Shown piece after piece: positions 54,703 through 63,363 of a stretch of 64,000 bases of DNA. Both the position numbers and the translations under genes were made by a program. Numbering within the stretch: the first letter of the stretch is position 1; each line of letters starts with the position of its first letter. The notes below the pieces were generated by a model. It was given only the letters and a program-made list of their open reading frames with translations, was not told the origin of the DNA and did no database searches. Source of the DNA: JAILLW01 sp045629045 (lineage in GTDB: Bacteria > Bacillota > Clostridia > Lachnospirales > Lachnospiraceae); assembly GCA_045629045.1 (NCBI GenBank), contig JAZQQM010000055.1, forward strand, positions 56,198 to 120,197, read 5' to 3'.

Positions 54703-55689
54703 ATGGATATTAACACACCCTACATTACAGATCCCAAACATTTGCAACTTCTTAACGAACAGTACACCGGGCAGATGAAGTACACGTTAATGAATGATTT
54801 TTTGTCCAAATATGGTTTTCAAAAAGACCTATATGCATTAAGAGGACTTTTGGCTGCTCTTCTGCGCATCGACACTGATGCAATAACCGCAATAACAATT
54901 CTTAATCCCATAGAGCCCGGAAAAGAATTAACCGACAAAGAATGTATTCTTGACATCAACCTGGAACTTAACAATTCTGAACTGATTAACATTGAGATTC
55001 AGTCACGTTATCAAGATTTTTGGCCCGAACGATCAATAACTTATTTATGCAGGAATTTCGACCAGTTAAAAAGCGGTGGTGCGTATCTTCAAATTAAGCC
55101 TTGTATCCAAATAGGGATTTTAGGCCATGACTTATTTAAGCCCGACGACCCCAGATATACAGGAGATTTCTATTCGGAGTACAGGCTTCTGCATACCGAT
55201 AAACACACAGAATATAGTAGCAAATTCGAAATCAGAGTGTTATCATTAAATCAACTTGAAAACGCAGCTCCGGAGGATAAGAACAATCCCAACGGTCTAT
55301 ATCATTGGGCACGGATGTTTAACGCCTCTTCTTGGGAGGAAATTAAAATGATAGCGCAAGACAATCCTATGATTTCTTCTTTTGTCGGCACTGTAATGGA
55401 GCTTACGGCAGAGGAAAAGGTCGCTCAAGCCTGTGAGATGCGTCGCAGGTACTCAATCGATATTGCTACGTATGAATACGAAGTCGCGCAAGCAAAGGAA
55501 AATGCTGCGCTCGCTCGCGAAGAAGAAGCGCGTGCTAAAGAAGAAGAACTTCGTGCCAGAGAGGGCGAAGCTCGTGCCAGAGAGGGCGAAGCTCGTGCTA
55601 AAGAGGGCGAAGCTCGCGCTAAAGAGATAATCGCCGAAAAAGATGCTGAAATAGCTCGTCTAAAAAAATTATTAAAAAATAAGGACTAG
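54703..55689 (+). CDS. Rpn/PDDEXK_2-family nuclease (transposase-like)
   Basis: The start is the ATG at 54703 behind AAGGAGG. The 328-residue protein has the Rpn pattern near the N-terminus (YTGQMKYTLMNDFLSKYGF) and a PD-(D/E)xK core with Asp84 in LDINLEL and Glu98-x-Gln100 in NIEIQSRYQ, then RSITYLCRNFDQLKSG. The E-x-Q form is usual in this family. Rpn proteins promote RecA-independent recombination and cut DNA. The C-terminal 90 residues are a Glu/Ala/Arg coiled coil with tandem heptads. A small coiled-coil/HTH gene follows 10 bases later. Confidence 0.85.
   Translation: MDINTPYITDPKHLQLLNEQYTGQMKYTLMNDFLSKYGFQKDLYALRGLLAALLRIDTDAITAITILNPIEPGKELTDKECILDINLELNNSELINIEIQSRYQDFWPERSITYLCRNFDQLKSGGAYLQIKPCIQIGILGHDLFKPDDPRYTGDFYSEYRLLHTDKHTEYSSKFEIRVLSLNQLENAAPEDKNNPNGLYHWARMFNASSWEEIKMIAQDNPMISSFVGTVMELTAEEKVAQACEMRRRYSIDIATYEYEVAQAKENAALAREEEARAKEEELRAREGEARAREGEARAKEGEARAKEIIAEKDAEIARLKKLLKNKD
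55519..55623 (+). repeat. Five tandem 21-bp units encoding heptads in the nuclease tail
   Basis: Five 21-base units encode seven-residue repeats of the REGEARA type; the last three (from 55561) are nearly identical. The array forms part of a coiled coil and could change in copy number by slippage without a frameshift. Confidence 0.8.
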
Positions 55690-55699
55690 GTAGCAAAAT

Positions 55700-55981
55700 A
55701 TGTCCCCCCAAATTAATAATCTGAATGATGCATTACATAAAATATCCGAATTGGAAAGTAAAATAGAAATTTTGGAAGCACGAATCCAAGAATTGGAGAA
55801 AATTACGCCTGCCGGGCGAAAGGTTCACGATGACAAATGGAAAGCGTGCTACGATGTTTTTGTTAAACACTACGAAGCAGGCGAATCAATTCCGCTGATT
55901 ATTGAAACCACGCCCTTTAGCAGACGTACCGTTTACAGATATAAGGAATACTACGATAGAATTCATAAGGATAAGTCATGA
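55700..55981 (+). CDS. Small coiled-coil helix-turn-helix protein
   Basis: This 93-residue protein has a leucine-rich coiled coil at residues 8-36 (ISELESKIEILEARIQELE) and a C-terminal resolvase-like helix-turn-helix at about 60-85 (IPLIIETTPFSRRTVYRYKEYY). I do not recognise a named family. It follows the Rpn-type nuclease by ten bases and ends in an ATGA overlap with a glycosyltransferase gene. The nuclease also ends in a coiled coil, so the two may pair. It may bind the twin operators, or guide the nuclease to DNA. Confidence 0.7.
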   Translation: MSPQINNLNDALHKISELESKIEILEARIQELEKITPAGRKVHDDKWKACYDVFVKHYEAGESIPLIIETTPFSRRTVYRYKEYYDRIHKDKS

Positions 55982-57036
55982 ATATTTCTCTTTGCATGAT
56001 TATTAAAAATTCATCCAGCACCCTGCCCAGGGTGCTGGATTCTGTTAAAAATAATGGCTTTGAAATCATTATTGTCGATACAGGTTCATCCGACAATAGT
56101 GTTGAAATTGCGCGCTCCTACACGGAGCATATATATTCATTTGAATGGATTGATGATTTTAGCGCAGCCCGGAATTTTTCCATATCCAAGGCATCCCATG
56201 ATTGGATTCTGGTTCTTGATTCGGACGAAGAGGTAAGTTCAATCGATGTCGGCAAGCTTCAAGCCCTTACGAAAAAGCCTGTTGAATGCTTGGGTTACAT
56301 CACACGTCGTAACCATTTCGGAACTTCCGATAACGATAATGTTTATACTGACGAAGTGGACCGCTTTTTTAATAAAAAGTCATGGCACTACGAAGGCTCC
56401 ATACACGAGCAGCTTCGCCCTGTAAGACCCCTTAAAAAGCCTAACTGCGAACCGCTATTTGACACCGGAATTCGATGTGAACATTCCGGATATCAGGGCA
56501 ACGAAGCAGATATGCTTGCCAAATCAAAGCGTAACGAAGAATTATTGCTAAAGGACCTTGCCAAAAACGGCGGTGACCCTTACACATATTTCCAGCTTGG
56601 ACAGTGCTATAACGGATTCGATGACGAAAAGGCTCTCCACTATTATTCCAAAGGTCTTGAATATGACGTTGATCCGTCGCTTGAATATGTTCAAATGATG
56701 GTAATTGCCTACGGTTACGCACTTGTTCATCTGGAGCGTTTTGACGAGGCACTTGCCCTGGAAAGTATATACGATGAATTTGCCACAAGCGCTGATTTTA
56801 TCACCCTTATGGGAGTTATCTATATGCGTAGCGGCCAGTATCTTAAAGCCATGACCGAATTTCTTAAGGCAACCATGCACCCGGTGGCACACAACGAAGG
56901 GGCTAACTCATATATTCCGCTATACAACATGGGAATTATTAATGAAATGGCCGGCAACAAAGCCGATGCCATAAGCTATTACGAGCGATGCGGTAACTTC
57001 AAACAGGCAAAAGACAGACTTAGCGAGCTTAAATAA
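55978..57036 (+). CDS. Family 2 glycosyltransferase with helical repeats (SunS-like)
   Basis: The 352-residue protein has the GT-A core LCMIIKNSSSTLPRVLDSV, VDTGSSDNS, DDFSAARNFSI and LDSDEEVSS. The C-terminal 150 residues form TPR-like helix pairs (DPYTYFQLGQCYNG, EKALHYYSKGLEYDV, ADAISYYERCG). This is the layout of glycosyltransferases that modify peptides or proteins. Given three flagellins nearby, flagellin is the likely acceptor. The ATG overlaps the stop of the HTH gene, and a 12-base hairpin lies within the first 21 codons. Confidence 0.85.
   Translation: MNISLCMIIKNSSSTLPRVLDSVKNNGFEIIIVDTGSSDNSVEIARSYTEHIYSFEWIDDFSAARNFSISKASHDWILVLDSDEEVSSIDVGKLQALTKKPVECLGYITRRNHFGTSDNDNVYTDEVDRFFNKKSWHYEGSIHEQLRPVRPLKKPNCEPLFDTGIRCEHSGYQGNEADMLAKSKRNEELLLKDLAKNGGDPYTYFQLGQCYNGFDDEKALHYYSKGLEYDVDPSLEYVQMMVIAYGYALVHLERFDEALALESIYDEFATSADFITLMGVIYMRSGQYLKAMTEFLKATMHPVAHNEGANSYIPLYNMGIINEMAGNKADAISYYERCGNFKQAKDRLSELK
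56013..56040 (+). other. Perfect 12-bp hairpin just inside the glycosyltransferase gene
   Basis: ATCCAGCACCCT-GCCC-AGGGTGCTGGAT is a perfect, GC-rich stem about 35 bases after the start codon. It lacks a proper U-tract, so it is more likely a translation brake or RNA-processing site than a terminator. It could reduce glycosyltransferase output relative to the nuclease gene. Confidence 0.6.
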
Positions 57037-57038
57037 AC

Positions 57039-58031
57039 ATGACACCTATTTCTATCTGTACAATAATCAAGAACGAGCAAAAGCATATCGACAATTTCTT
57101 ATCCGCAATTATGAAAGCCCTGGGAAATTATCCCTACGAAATCATTCTCGTAGACACAGGTTCTACCGATGATACTCTTGTTCTTGCGGAAAAATATATA
57201 GGCAAATGTCTGACTCAAATCCATCACTTCGACTGGGTCGGAGATTTTAGCCAAGCCCGTAATTATGCGCTTTCTTTAGCTAAATACCCTTATATTCTTA
57301 CTCTTGACTGTGACGAATACGTATCTTCTTTTGACGTAACTTCAATAGACCGTTTCGTTAAACAATGCCCCAATTCACTGGGCGTAATCTCAATTAACAA
57401 TCATATATCGGTCGACGGCAAAGACAGTATTGTAAGTGATACTGTAACCCGTTTCTTTAATAAATCAAAATTCCATTACGAAGGCATCATCCACGAGCAA
57501 CTTACACCATATGACGTTCCACGGGTAGCATTGCCTATAACTATTGAACATTACGGATATCAGGGAACTCCCGAAGAGATTAAAGCAAAGGCTATGCGAA
57601 ATAATGCGCTTTTATTTGATATGCTTAAAGAAACCCCTGACGATCCCTACCTTTACTACCAGATCGGCAAGTCTTTTAGCGCCATCAAGGATTATGAAAG
57701 TACCTATGAATACTTGGGCAAAGCTCTCGAATTCGATGTTGACCCAAGGCTTAGATATGTCCGGGAAATAGTTATAGAATACGGTTATGCCATGTTGGAA
57801 ACAGGCAAAATAAAAGATGCCCTGGATTACGAAGGCATCTATGAAGAATTCAAATGTTTATCGGATTTTCTGACCCTCATGGGCCTAATCTATTTGCGAA
57901 ACGGCATGGTTCCGGAAGCTTACGAAATGTTTGAACAGGCAACCAATGCTCCCGAATACCTTGACGAAGCCACCAAAACAACTATTCCTCTTCAAAATAT
58001 GCAAGTAATCCGCGATGTACTAAAAATCTAG
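57039..58031 (+). CDS. Family 2 glycosyltransferase with helical repeats (SunS-like)
   Basis: This 330-residue protein is a paralogue of the one at 55978-57036. Shared parts are ICTIIKNEQKHIDNFLSA, VDTGSTDDT, DFSQARNYAL, LDCDEYVSS and the helical repeat with DPYLYYQIGKSFSA. It starts two bases after the preceding stop. Tandem copies may glycosylate different sites or add successive sugars. An intergenic gap of 34 bases separates it from the convergent gene. Confidence 0.85.
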   Translation: MTPISICTIIKNEQKHIDNFLSAIMKALGNYPYEIILVDTGSTDDTLVLAEKYIGKCLTQIHHFDWVGDFSQARNYALSLAKYPYILTLDCDEYVSSFDVTSIDRFVKQCPNSLGVISINNHISVDGKDSIVSDTVTRFFNKSKFHYEGIIHEQLTPYDVPRVALPITIEHYGYQGTPEEIKAKAMRNNALLFDMLKETPDDPYLYYQIGKSFSAIKDYESTYEYLGKALEFDVDPRLRYVREIVIEYGYAMLETGKIKDALDYEGIYEEFKCLSDFLTLMGLIYLRNGMVPEAYEMFEQATNAPEYLDEATKTTIPLQNMQVIRDVLKI

Positions 58032-58065
58032 ATTACTTGTTCAAAGAGATTTTATTGTTAGATAA

Positions 58066-59889
58066 TTATAATCCCCCATGCTTTCTGATGGCCTCAATTA
58101 CAGCCTTAAAGCTGTTTTCATCCACATCCGTATAAAGCATATCAAGTAACGCTTTATGAAACTCCGGCAGCAATTCAACAATATACTTATTATTCCTGCA
58201 ATCTCCGAATTTTGAATTAATCGAATCTTTTAAAGTAATAAATAATTCATATGGCGGGTTAGTAAACCTAAGGGCCAAAACCTTCATAAATCCCAAATAA
58301 CAATATGTAATATGCTCATAAATTAAAGCTTCTTTATATTTAGGCCAAGCTCCGCAGGCTACCCATTCATTCCACTTATATTCCTGAACATCAAGCATAT
58401 CCAGGTGATATTCTTCGTCTTTAGTAAGTACTATGGAATTATTATTTATAAAATAATGGTACAAATTTTCTTCCAAAATATATACCTTATTAAGTACCAG
58501 ACTGACTCTGCTTCCCCATGCCGTATCCTCATAAGCACAACCCTCCGGAAAATACAGTTCATTATCAAACATAAAGTCGCGCTTAATAAGTCTATAGCAT
58601 GCCGAATATTTTACCGGCTGTAAGCTGATAAACAATTCACGCTTATCATCTGTATCAATTGTCATACTGCGGTTATTAACGTTACCTTCGGCGTTATATT
58701 CAATACCGTAGTTTCTTTGTTCCTGAGTAAATTTCTTACTGACATCTCCGTCATAAGGGTCTCTTACATACTTACTGACAACCATGTCATAATTATCCAA
58801 AACGCCCACATTATACATTTTGCTAAGGTAATCCGGTTCAATCCAATCATCTGAATCTATAAATGTAAGCCACTCGCCGGTAGCATATGACATACCGATA
58901 TTTCGTGCTCTTCCCAGTCCACCGTTGTCTTCAAGGGGAATAAGCATAATATTTTCCGAATACTTGGATTCCCATTCCTTAAGCACATCAAGAGTTGAAT
59001 CGGTCGAACAGTCATCCACACAGATAATCTCGATTTTCTCAAGTTCAAAATCCTGTGTTACTACCGATTCAAGGCATCTGCCAACCCACTTTTCCACATT
59101 GTAGCAAGGAATAATCACACTTATTCTGCCTTTGGTAAGTGCCGCAAATTCCTCTTTCATACAGCGTTTCATAGCATCAACATAATCAAGTTCTTCATCA
59201 GGTTCATATGACATTCCCTTAGCAAAATACTCATATGCATTCTTATGATCGTACACCATCTGATATGCTTTACCTATCTGATAACACAAATACGGGTTAT
59301 CCGAATCATTGGCATATTCCTTCATCAGCATACTAAGATTACGTTCCGACTTGCGTTTACGTGTTTCATCATCCATCTGATAACCGCTGTGCCCCAACGT
59401 TATATTAACTATATAGTTTTCCATATCTTTACCGTATTTGGGCGCAAGCATCTCATGAATGGGGCTCACATATTGGAAGCGGCGCTTGTCATAAAGTCTT
59501 TCGATATGAATTCTTGAAATAGGTCCCGGTTTTTCAGGACTTCCCGTAAGATTATCCATCCAGACACTGCCTACTGCGTTGGGATATTTCCTAATGAAAT
59601 ATTCGACATCATCTTTATTAAAGGATTCAATCCATTCATCGGCATCAAGGAACAAAATCCAATTGTTGGAAGCCAGAGATACGGCATAATTTTTGGCAGC
59701 ACTAAAATCATCACACCACTCAAAATCATACACTTTGTCCGTATATTTAAGTGCTATGCTCTTTGTATCATCACTTGATCCCGTATCTACCACAATAATC
59801 TCAAATCCGAACTTAGATACGGAATCCAGCATTTTGCCGATATTTTTTGATTCATTTTTAACTATTGAACAAACTGAAATTTTAGTCAT
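58066..59889 (-). CDS. Double glycosyltransferase (two GT2 domains)
   Basis: The 607-residue protein joins two GT-A enzymes. Residues 1-235 resemble the SunS-like enzymes next door (ISVCSIVKNESKNIGKMLDSV, VDTGSSDDT, DDFSAAKNYAV, LDADEWIES). Residues about 252-600 are a second GT2 (RISVIIPCYNVEKWVGRC, VDDCSTDST, FIDSDDWIEPD), closely similar to the protein at 10249. One chain could add two sugars in turn. A weak AGGG lies before the ATG. Confidence 0.87.
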   Translation of the reverse strand: MTKISVCSIVKNESKNIGKMLDSVSKFGFEIIVVDTGSSDDTKSIALKYTDKVYDFEWCDDFSAAKNYAVSLASNNWILFLDADEWIESFNKDDVEYFIRKYPNAVGSVWMDNLTGSPEKPGPISRIHIERLYDKRRFQYVSPIHEMLAPKYGKDMENYIVNITLGHSGYQMDDETRKRKSERNLSMLMKEYANDSDNPYLCYQIGKAYQMVYDHKNAYEYFAKGMSYEPDEELDYVDAMKRCMKEEFAALTKGRISVIIPCYNVEKWVGRCLESVVTQDFELEKIEIICVDDCSTDSTLDVLKEWESKYSENIMLIPLEDNGGLGRARNIGMSYATGEWLTFIDSDDWIEPDYLSKMYNVGVLDNYDMVVSKYVRDPYDGDVSKKFTQEQRNYGIEYNAEGNVNNRSMTIDTDDKRELFISLQPVKYSACYRLIKRDFMFDNELYFPEGCAYEDTAWGSRVSLVLNKVYILEENLYHYFINNNSIVLTKDEEYHLDMLDVQEYKWNEWVACGAWPKYKEALIYEHITYCYLGFMKVLALRFTNPPYELFITLKDSINSKFGDCRNNKYIVELLPEFHKALLDMLYTDVDENSFKAVIEAIRKHGGL

Positions 59890-59996
59890 TATAATTCCCT
59901 AAATAATTACTTCTTATTACTTCTCTATTAGTTTATCATAAATTACTGTTATTAGAATATTTCTAAGTCAAGATTATTCTCAATTTGCTTTGATTA

Positions 59997-60005
59997 TGTT
60001 ACGAT
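59997..60005 (+). promoter_or_regulatory. Extended -10 candidate for a leaderless gene
   Basis: TGT-TACGAT is a TGn extended -10 (four of six hexamer bases) ending seven bases before the ATG at 60012. A TTCTCA lies 17 bases upstream of the hexamer. No ribosome-binding site exists before the ATG. Confidence 0.35.
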
Positions 60006-60011
60006 TATTCT

Positions 60012-61190
60012 ATGAAAATACTAGTACTTACATGGAATGGTTTTGGATATCCCGATATGTGCGAAGCACTTACCAACATGGGGCACACTCTGATTAAATC
60101 GGATTTCCCCAAGGAGACGCCCCAAAACAATCCCGAATATGAAGAAAAACTCAAAAAATTAGTTACGGACAGAAAACCCGACTTTATATTTAGTTTCAAC
60201 TACTTTCCTATTGCAGCACGTGTTGCCAAGGACACTGAAACCAAATATGTTGCATGGGTTTATGATAATCCGCTTGTTCTTTTGTATTCCTACACTATCA
60301 TTTATCCGACCAATTATGTATTCTTATTCGATAAAACCGAATACACTAAATTAAAAAACAGCGGTATTAATACCGTATATTATCTTCCTTTGTGTGCCAA
60401 CGTCAGGCGAATCGGCGGATATGATGACTTTGCATATTTTAAAACCACCAAATGGTATAATCAGAGCGACATTGCATTCGTAGGCTCATTATATTCCGAA
60501 GAAAAACATAATTTCTTTAATCGAATGTTCAGAATCAGTCCCTATACACGAGGATATCTGGAGGGTCTCATAGATGCTCAAAAAAAGGTATACGGTGTCG
60601 ATGTTGTCGAAAAATCCTTAACCGATGCAATTATGGATGATATGGAGCAAGACCTTCCTATGGGCCCGGATAATGGCACCGTAGAAACCAGGGAATTCGT
60701 CTATGGGCAATACGTTATCAATCGATACATCACTTCGCTCGAAAGAAAGGAAGCCTTTACCCGCATAGGTGAAAAATATAAATTCGATTTATACACTTAC
60801 GAAAAGGATTTTTCTCTTCCCAATTGTATAAACCACGGTCCGATTGAAAGCTATGAAGGTTCACCGTATATATACAAGACAGCTAAAATCAATATGAACA
60901 TCTCATTACGTTCCATCACTACGGGAATACCCCTACGATGTTTCGAAATTATGGGGTCCGGAGGCTTTCTCCTTAGCAATTACCAGGCAGATTTTGATGA
61001 CTGTTATACTGCATTTGAAGATTATGCATATTACGAAGATCTCGATGATATGATGGATAAAATTGACTATTATCTCACCCATGAAAAAGAGCGAAAAGAA
61101 ATAGCCGAAAACGGCTATCGCAAAACTCTCGAGAATTACACTTACGAGCATCGAATCAAACAGATTCTTGAGGTTGTTTTCCCAGAATAG
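60012..61190 (+). CDS. CgeB/DUF3880-like glycosyltransferase
   Basis: The 392-residue protein begins MKILVLTWNGFGYPDMCEAL and has DFIFSFNYFPIAARVAK, WVYDNPLVLLYS and a C-terminal GT-B region, INMNISLRSITTGIPLRCFEIMGSGGFLLSNYQ. These features match CgeB-like proteins, which often decorate spore coat or flagella. It sits between the protein glycosyltransferases and the flagellins, which supports a role in flagellin glycosylation. There is no ribosome site at the start. Confidence 0.8.
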   Translation: MKILVLTWNGFGYPDMCEALTNMGHTLIKSDFPKETPQNNPEYEEKLKKLVTDRKPDFIFSFNYFPIAARVAKDTETKYVAWVYDNPLVLLYSYTIIYPTNYVFLFDKTEYTKLKNSGINTVYYLPLCANVRRIGGYDDFAYFKTTKWYNQSDIAFVGSLYSEEKHNFFNRMFRISPYTRGYLEGLIDAQKKVYGVDVVEKSLTDAIMDDMEQDLPMGPDNGTVETREFVYGQYVINRYITSLERKEAFTRIGEKYKFDLYTYEKDFSLPNCINHGPIESYEGSPYIYKTAKINMNISLRSITTGIPLRCFEIMGSGGFLLSNYQADFDDCYTAFEDYAYYEDLDDMMDKIDYYLTHEKERKEIAENGYRKTLENYTYEHRIKQILEVVFPE

Positions 61191-61213
61191 TTTTTATATT
61201 TTAGACACTTAAA

Positions 61214-61245
61214 AAGGGAGTTCGAAAAATCTTTCGAACTCCCTT
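61214..61245. terminator. Terminator between the CgeB-like gene and flagellin 1
   Basis: AAGGGAGTTCGAAA pairs perfectly with TTTCGAACTCCCTT over a four-base loop. The minus-strand reading runs into TTTTTAAG, so it ends the flagellin mRNA and may also end the convergent gene. Confidence 0.87.
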
Positions 61246-61273
61246 AATATTTACTTACTATTCAAGTTGGCTA

Positions 61274-62116
61274 TTAGCCGAGAAGTGAAAGTACACCCTG
61301 GTTAGCCTGATTAGCCTGTGATAACATTGCCTGACCTGCCTGAGCAAGGATGTTGCCGTTAGCAAACTTAACCATCTCAGTAGCCATATCTGTATCACGA
61401 ATTGCTGATTCAGCTGATGTTGTATTTTCAACTACGTTGTCTAAGTTGTTAATTGTATGCTCAAGTCTGTTCTGGATAGCACCAAGATCAGATCTTTGTG
61501 TTGATACAATCTGAAGGGCTTTTTTAGTAGCCTGGTTCAATGATGCGAAATCCTTTGCTTCGATATCACCGTCAGCACGGAACTTTTCATCAATCTTATC
61601 TATATCTTCAGAATAGATTGTTGATACATTCATATTCTTAATAGAAATATTGATGTGCTGATTAGCTTCTGCACCAACCTGTAATCCCTTATTGGTGAAT
61701 GTTCCATCAAGTAAGCTCTGCTCGTTGAATGTTGTAGTATTACGAACTCTGTCGATTTCGCTTAAGAGCTGCTGTACTTCTGACTTAATATAACCACGGT
61801 CAACTGTTGTTAATGTTCCGTTTTCACCCTTTACAGAAAGCTCATTGATACGCTGTAACATATCATGTACTTCATTAAGAGCACCTTCAGCTGTCTGTAC
61901 GCAGGAAATACCATCTTCCGCATTAGCTGATGCCTGAGCCAAGCCTCTGATCTGACGTCTCATCTTCTCGGAAATTGCAAGTCCTGCTGCATCATCTGCT
62001 GCACGGTTAATCTTATAACCTGAAGATAACTTCTCAGTTGTCTTAGCCTGTGACTGAGTGTTAACGTTTAACATTCTGTTTGAATTCATTGCCTGTAGAT
62101 TGTGTTTTACTACCAT
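61274..62116 (-). CDS. fliC: Flagellin 1
   Basis: The 280-residue protein is a short flagellin with complete conserved ends: MLNVNTQSQAKTTEKLSSGYKINRAADDAAGLAISEKM at the N-terminus and SAIRDTDMATEMVKFANGNILAQAGQAMLSQANQ at the C-terminus, ending LLG. The central variable region is only about 35 residues (STIYSEDIDKIDEKF...). There is a cysteine in ISCVQTAEGAL, unusual for flagellins. AAGGAGGAAA precedes the ATG, and a sigma-28 promoter lies about 110 bases upstream. Confidence 0.96.
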   Translation of the reverse strand: MVVKHNLQAMNSNRMLNVNTQSQAKTTEKLSSGYKINRAADDAAGLAISEKMRRQIRGLAQASANAEDGISCVQTAEGALNEVHDMLQRINELSVKGENGTLTTVDRGYIKSEVQQLLSEIDRVRNTTTFNEQSLLDGTFTNKGLQVGAEANQHINISIKNMNVSTIYSEDIDKIDEKFRADGDIEAKDFASLNQATKKALQIVSTQRSDLGAIQNRLEHTINNLDNVVENTTSAESAIRDTDMATEMVKFANGNILAQAGQAMLSQANQANQGVLSLLG

Positions 62117-62223
62117 AATAGTTTCCTCCTTGATTCTCAGCCACGTCCCTGTAGCTCCCGATCTAATTTCCTTATTAAAGTGTTATTAGCAAATCCGTTT
62201 GCTACAAGTTGTTTACACTTACT

Positions 62224-62250
62224 ATATCGGACGGTATCAAAAATACTTTA
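62224..62250 (-). promoter_or_regulatory. Sigma-28 promoter of flagellin 1
   Basis: On the minus strand TAAA (62250-62247), exactly 15 bases and TCCGATAT (62231-62224) match TAAA-N15-GCCGATAA in 10 of 12 positions. This indicates control by the late flagellar sigma factor. Confidence 0.75.
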
Positions 62251-62288
62251 CCCCTAAATTAAAAAAAATTAAAAAATTTTTTTAACAT

Positions 62289-62326
62289 AAAAAGGAGCGG
62301 GAATCATGCGTTTCCCGCTCCTTTTT
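62289..62326. terminator. Terminator downstream of flagellin 2
   Basis: AAAAAGGAGCGGGAA pairs with TTCCCGCTCCTTTTT around an eight-base loop, with T-runs on both strands. It ends the flagellin 2 transcript 40 bases after its stop codon. Confidence 0.87.
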
Positions 62327-62364
62327 CATTCACTTAACAAATCATTAAGTTGTCAGTCCCTAGA

Positions 62365-63204
62365 TTAACCTAATAAAGAAAGTACACCCTGGTTAGACTG
62401 GTTAGCCTGTGCCAACATTGCCTGTCCTGCCTGAGCAAGGATATTGTTGTTAGCAAATTTAACCATCTCAGTAGCCATATCTGTATCACGGATAGCAGAT
62501 TCAGCTGATGTTGTGTTTTCAACTACGTTATCTAAGTTGTTGATTGTGTGCTCAAGTCTGTTCTGGATAGCACCAAGATCAGATCTCTGAGATGACACAA
62601 CCTGTAATGCAGTCTTGGTAACTCTGTTCAATGAAGCAAAGTCTGATGATGATACATCTGCTGTACCACGGAATTTTCCGATTGTTGTAGAATCAGCTGT
62701 AAATACTGTTGCTACATCCATATTCTTAATAGAAATCGTGATGTGCTGATTAGCTTCTGCTCCAACCTGTAAGCCCTTACCGGTAAATGTACCATCAAGT
62801 AAGTTCTGCTCGTTGAATGTTGTTGTATCACGTACTCTGTCAATTTCAGAAAGTAACTGCTGTACTTCTGATTTGATATAGCCGCGGTCAACTGTTGTTA
62901 ATGTTCCGTTTTCACCCTTTACTGACAGTTCATTGATACGCTGAATCATATCATGTACTTCATTAAGAGCACCTTCAGCTGTCTGTACGCAGGAAATACC
63001 ATCTTCTGCATTCGCAGATGCCTGTGTAAGACCTCTGATCTGACGTCTCATCTTCTCGGAAATAGATAATCCTGCTGCATCATCTGCCGCACGGTTAATC
63101 TTGTAACCTGAAGATAACTTCTCAGTCGATCTTGCCTGTGACTGAGTGTTGACATTCAACATTCTGTTAGAGTTCATTGCCTGTAAATTGTGCTGTACTA
63201 CCAT
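62365..63204 (-). CDS. fliC: Flagellin 2
   Basis: The start is the ATG at 63204 behind AAGGAGGAAA; the frame runs on to 63234 without a ribosome site. The 279-residue protein is nearly identical to flagellin 1 at both ends and differs mainly in the central region (TVFTADSTTIGKFRGTADVSSSDFA). It is a separate transcription unit with its own leader and terminator. Confidence 0.95.
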   Translation of the reverse strand: MVVQHNLQAMNSNRMLNVNTQSQARSTEKLSSGYKINRAADDAAGLSISEKMRRQIRGLTQASANAEDGISCVQTAEGALNEVHDMIQRINELSVKGENGTLTTVDRGYIKSEVQQLLSEIDRVRDTTTFNEQNLLDGTFTGKGLQVGAEANQHITISIKNMDVATVFTADSTTIGKFRGTADVSSSDFASLNRVTKTALQVVSSQRSDLGAIQNRLEHTINNLDNVVENTTSAESAIRDTDMATEMVKFANNNILAQAGQAMLAQANQSNQGVLSLLG

Positions 63205-63264
63205 ATTGTTTCCTCCTTGAATTTTCCGCTGCATCCTTGCAGCTTAATAATTTTGATAGTTAAT

Positions 63265-63291
63265 TTATCAGATCAATACGTTGAACTTAAA
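63265..63291 (-). promoter_or_regulatory. Possible sigma-28 promoter of flagellin 2
   Basis: TCTGATAA (63272-63265, minus strand) fits six of eight -10 positions, but the -35 is only TTAA at 14 bases or TTTA at 15. It is weaker than the promoter of flagellin 1. Confidence 0.35.
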
Positions 63292-63363
63292 TACAAGGAA
63301 TAAGAATCAGACGCTATATTTAGTTGTCAACGTACTAAATCACATATTAATTACTAATGTGGA

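Noticed and set aside
54703..55689. Active transposon or insertion sequence at the Rpn-type gene
   Set aside because: No terminal inverted repeats or target duplications were seen around it; Rpn proteins are not classical DDE transposases.
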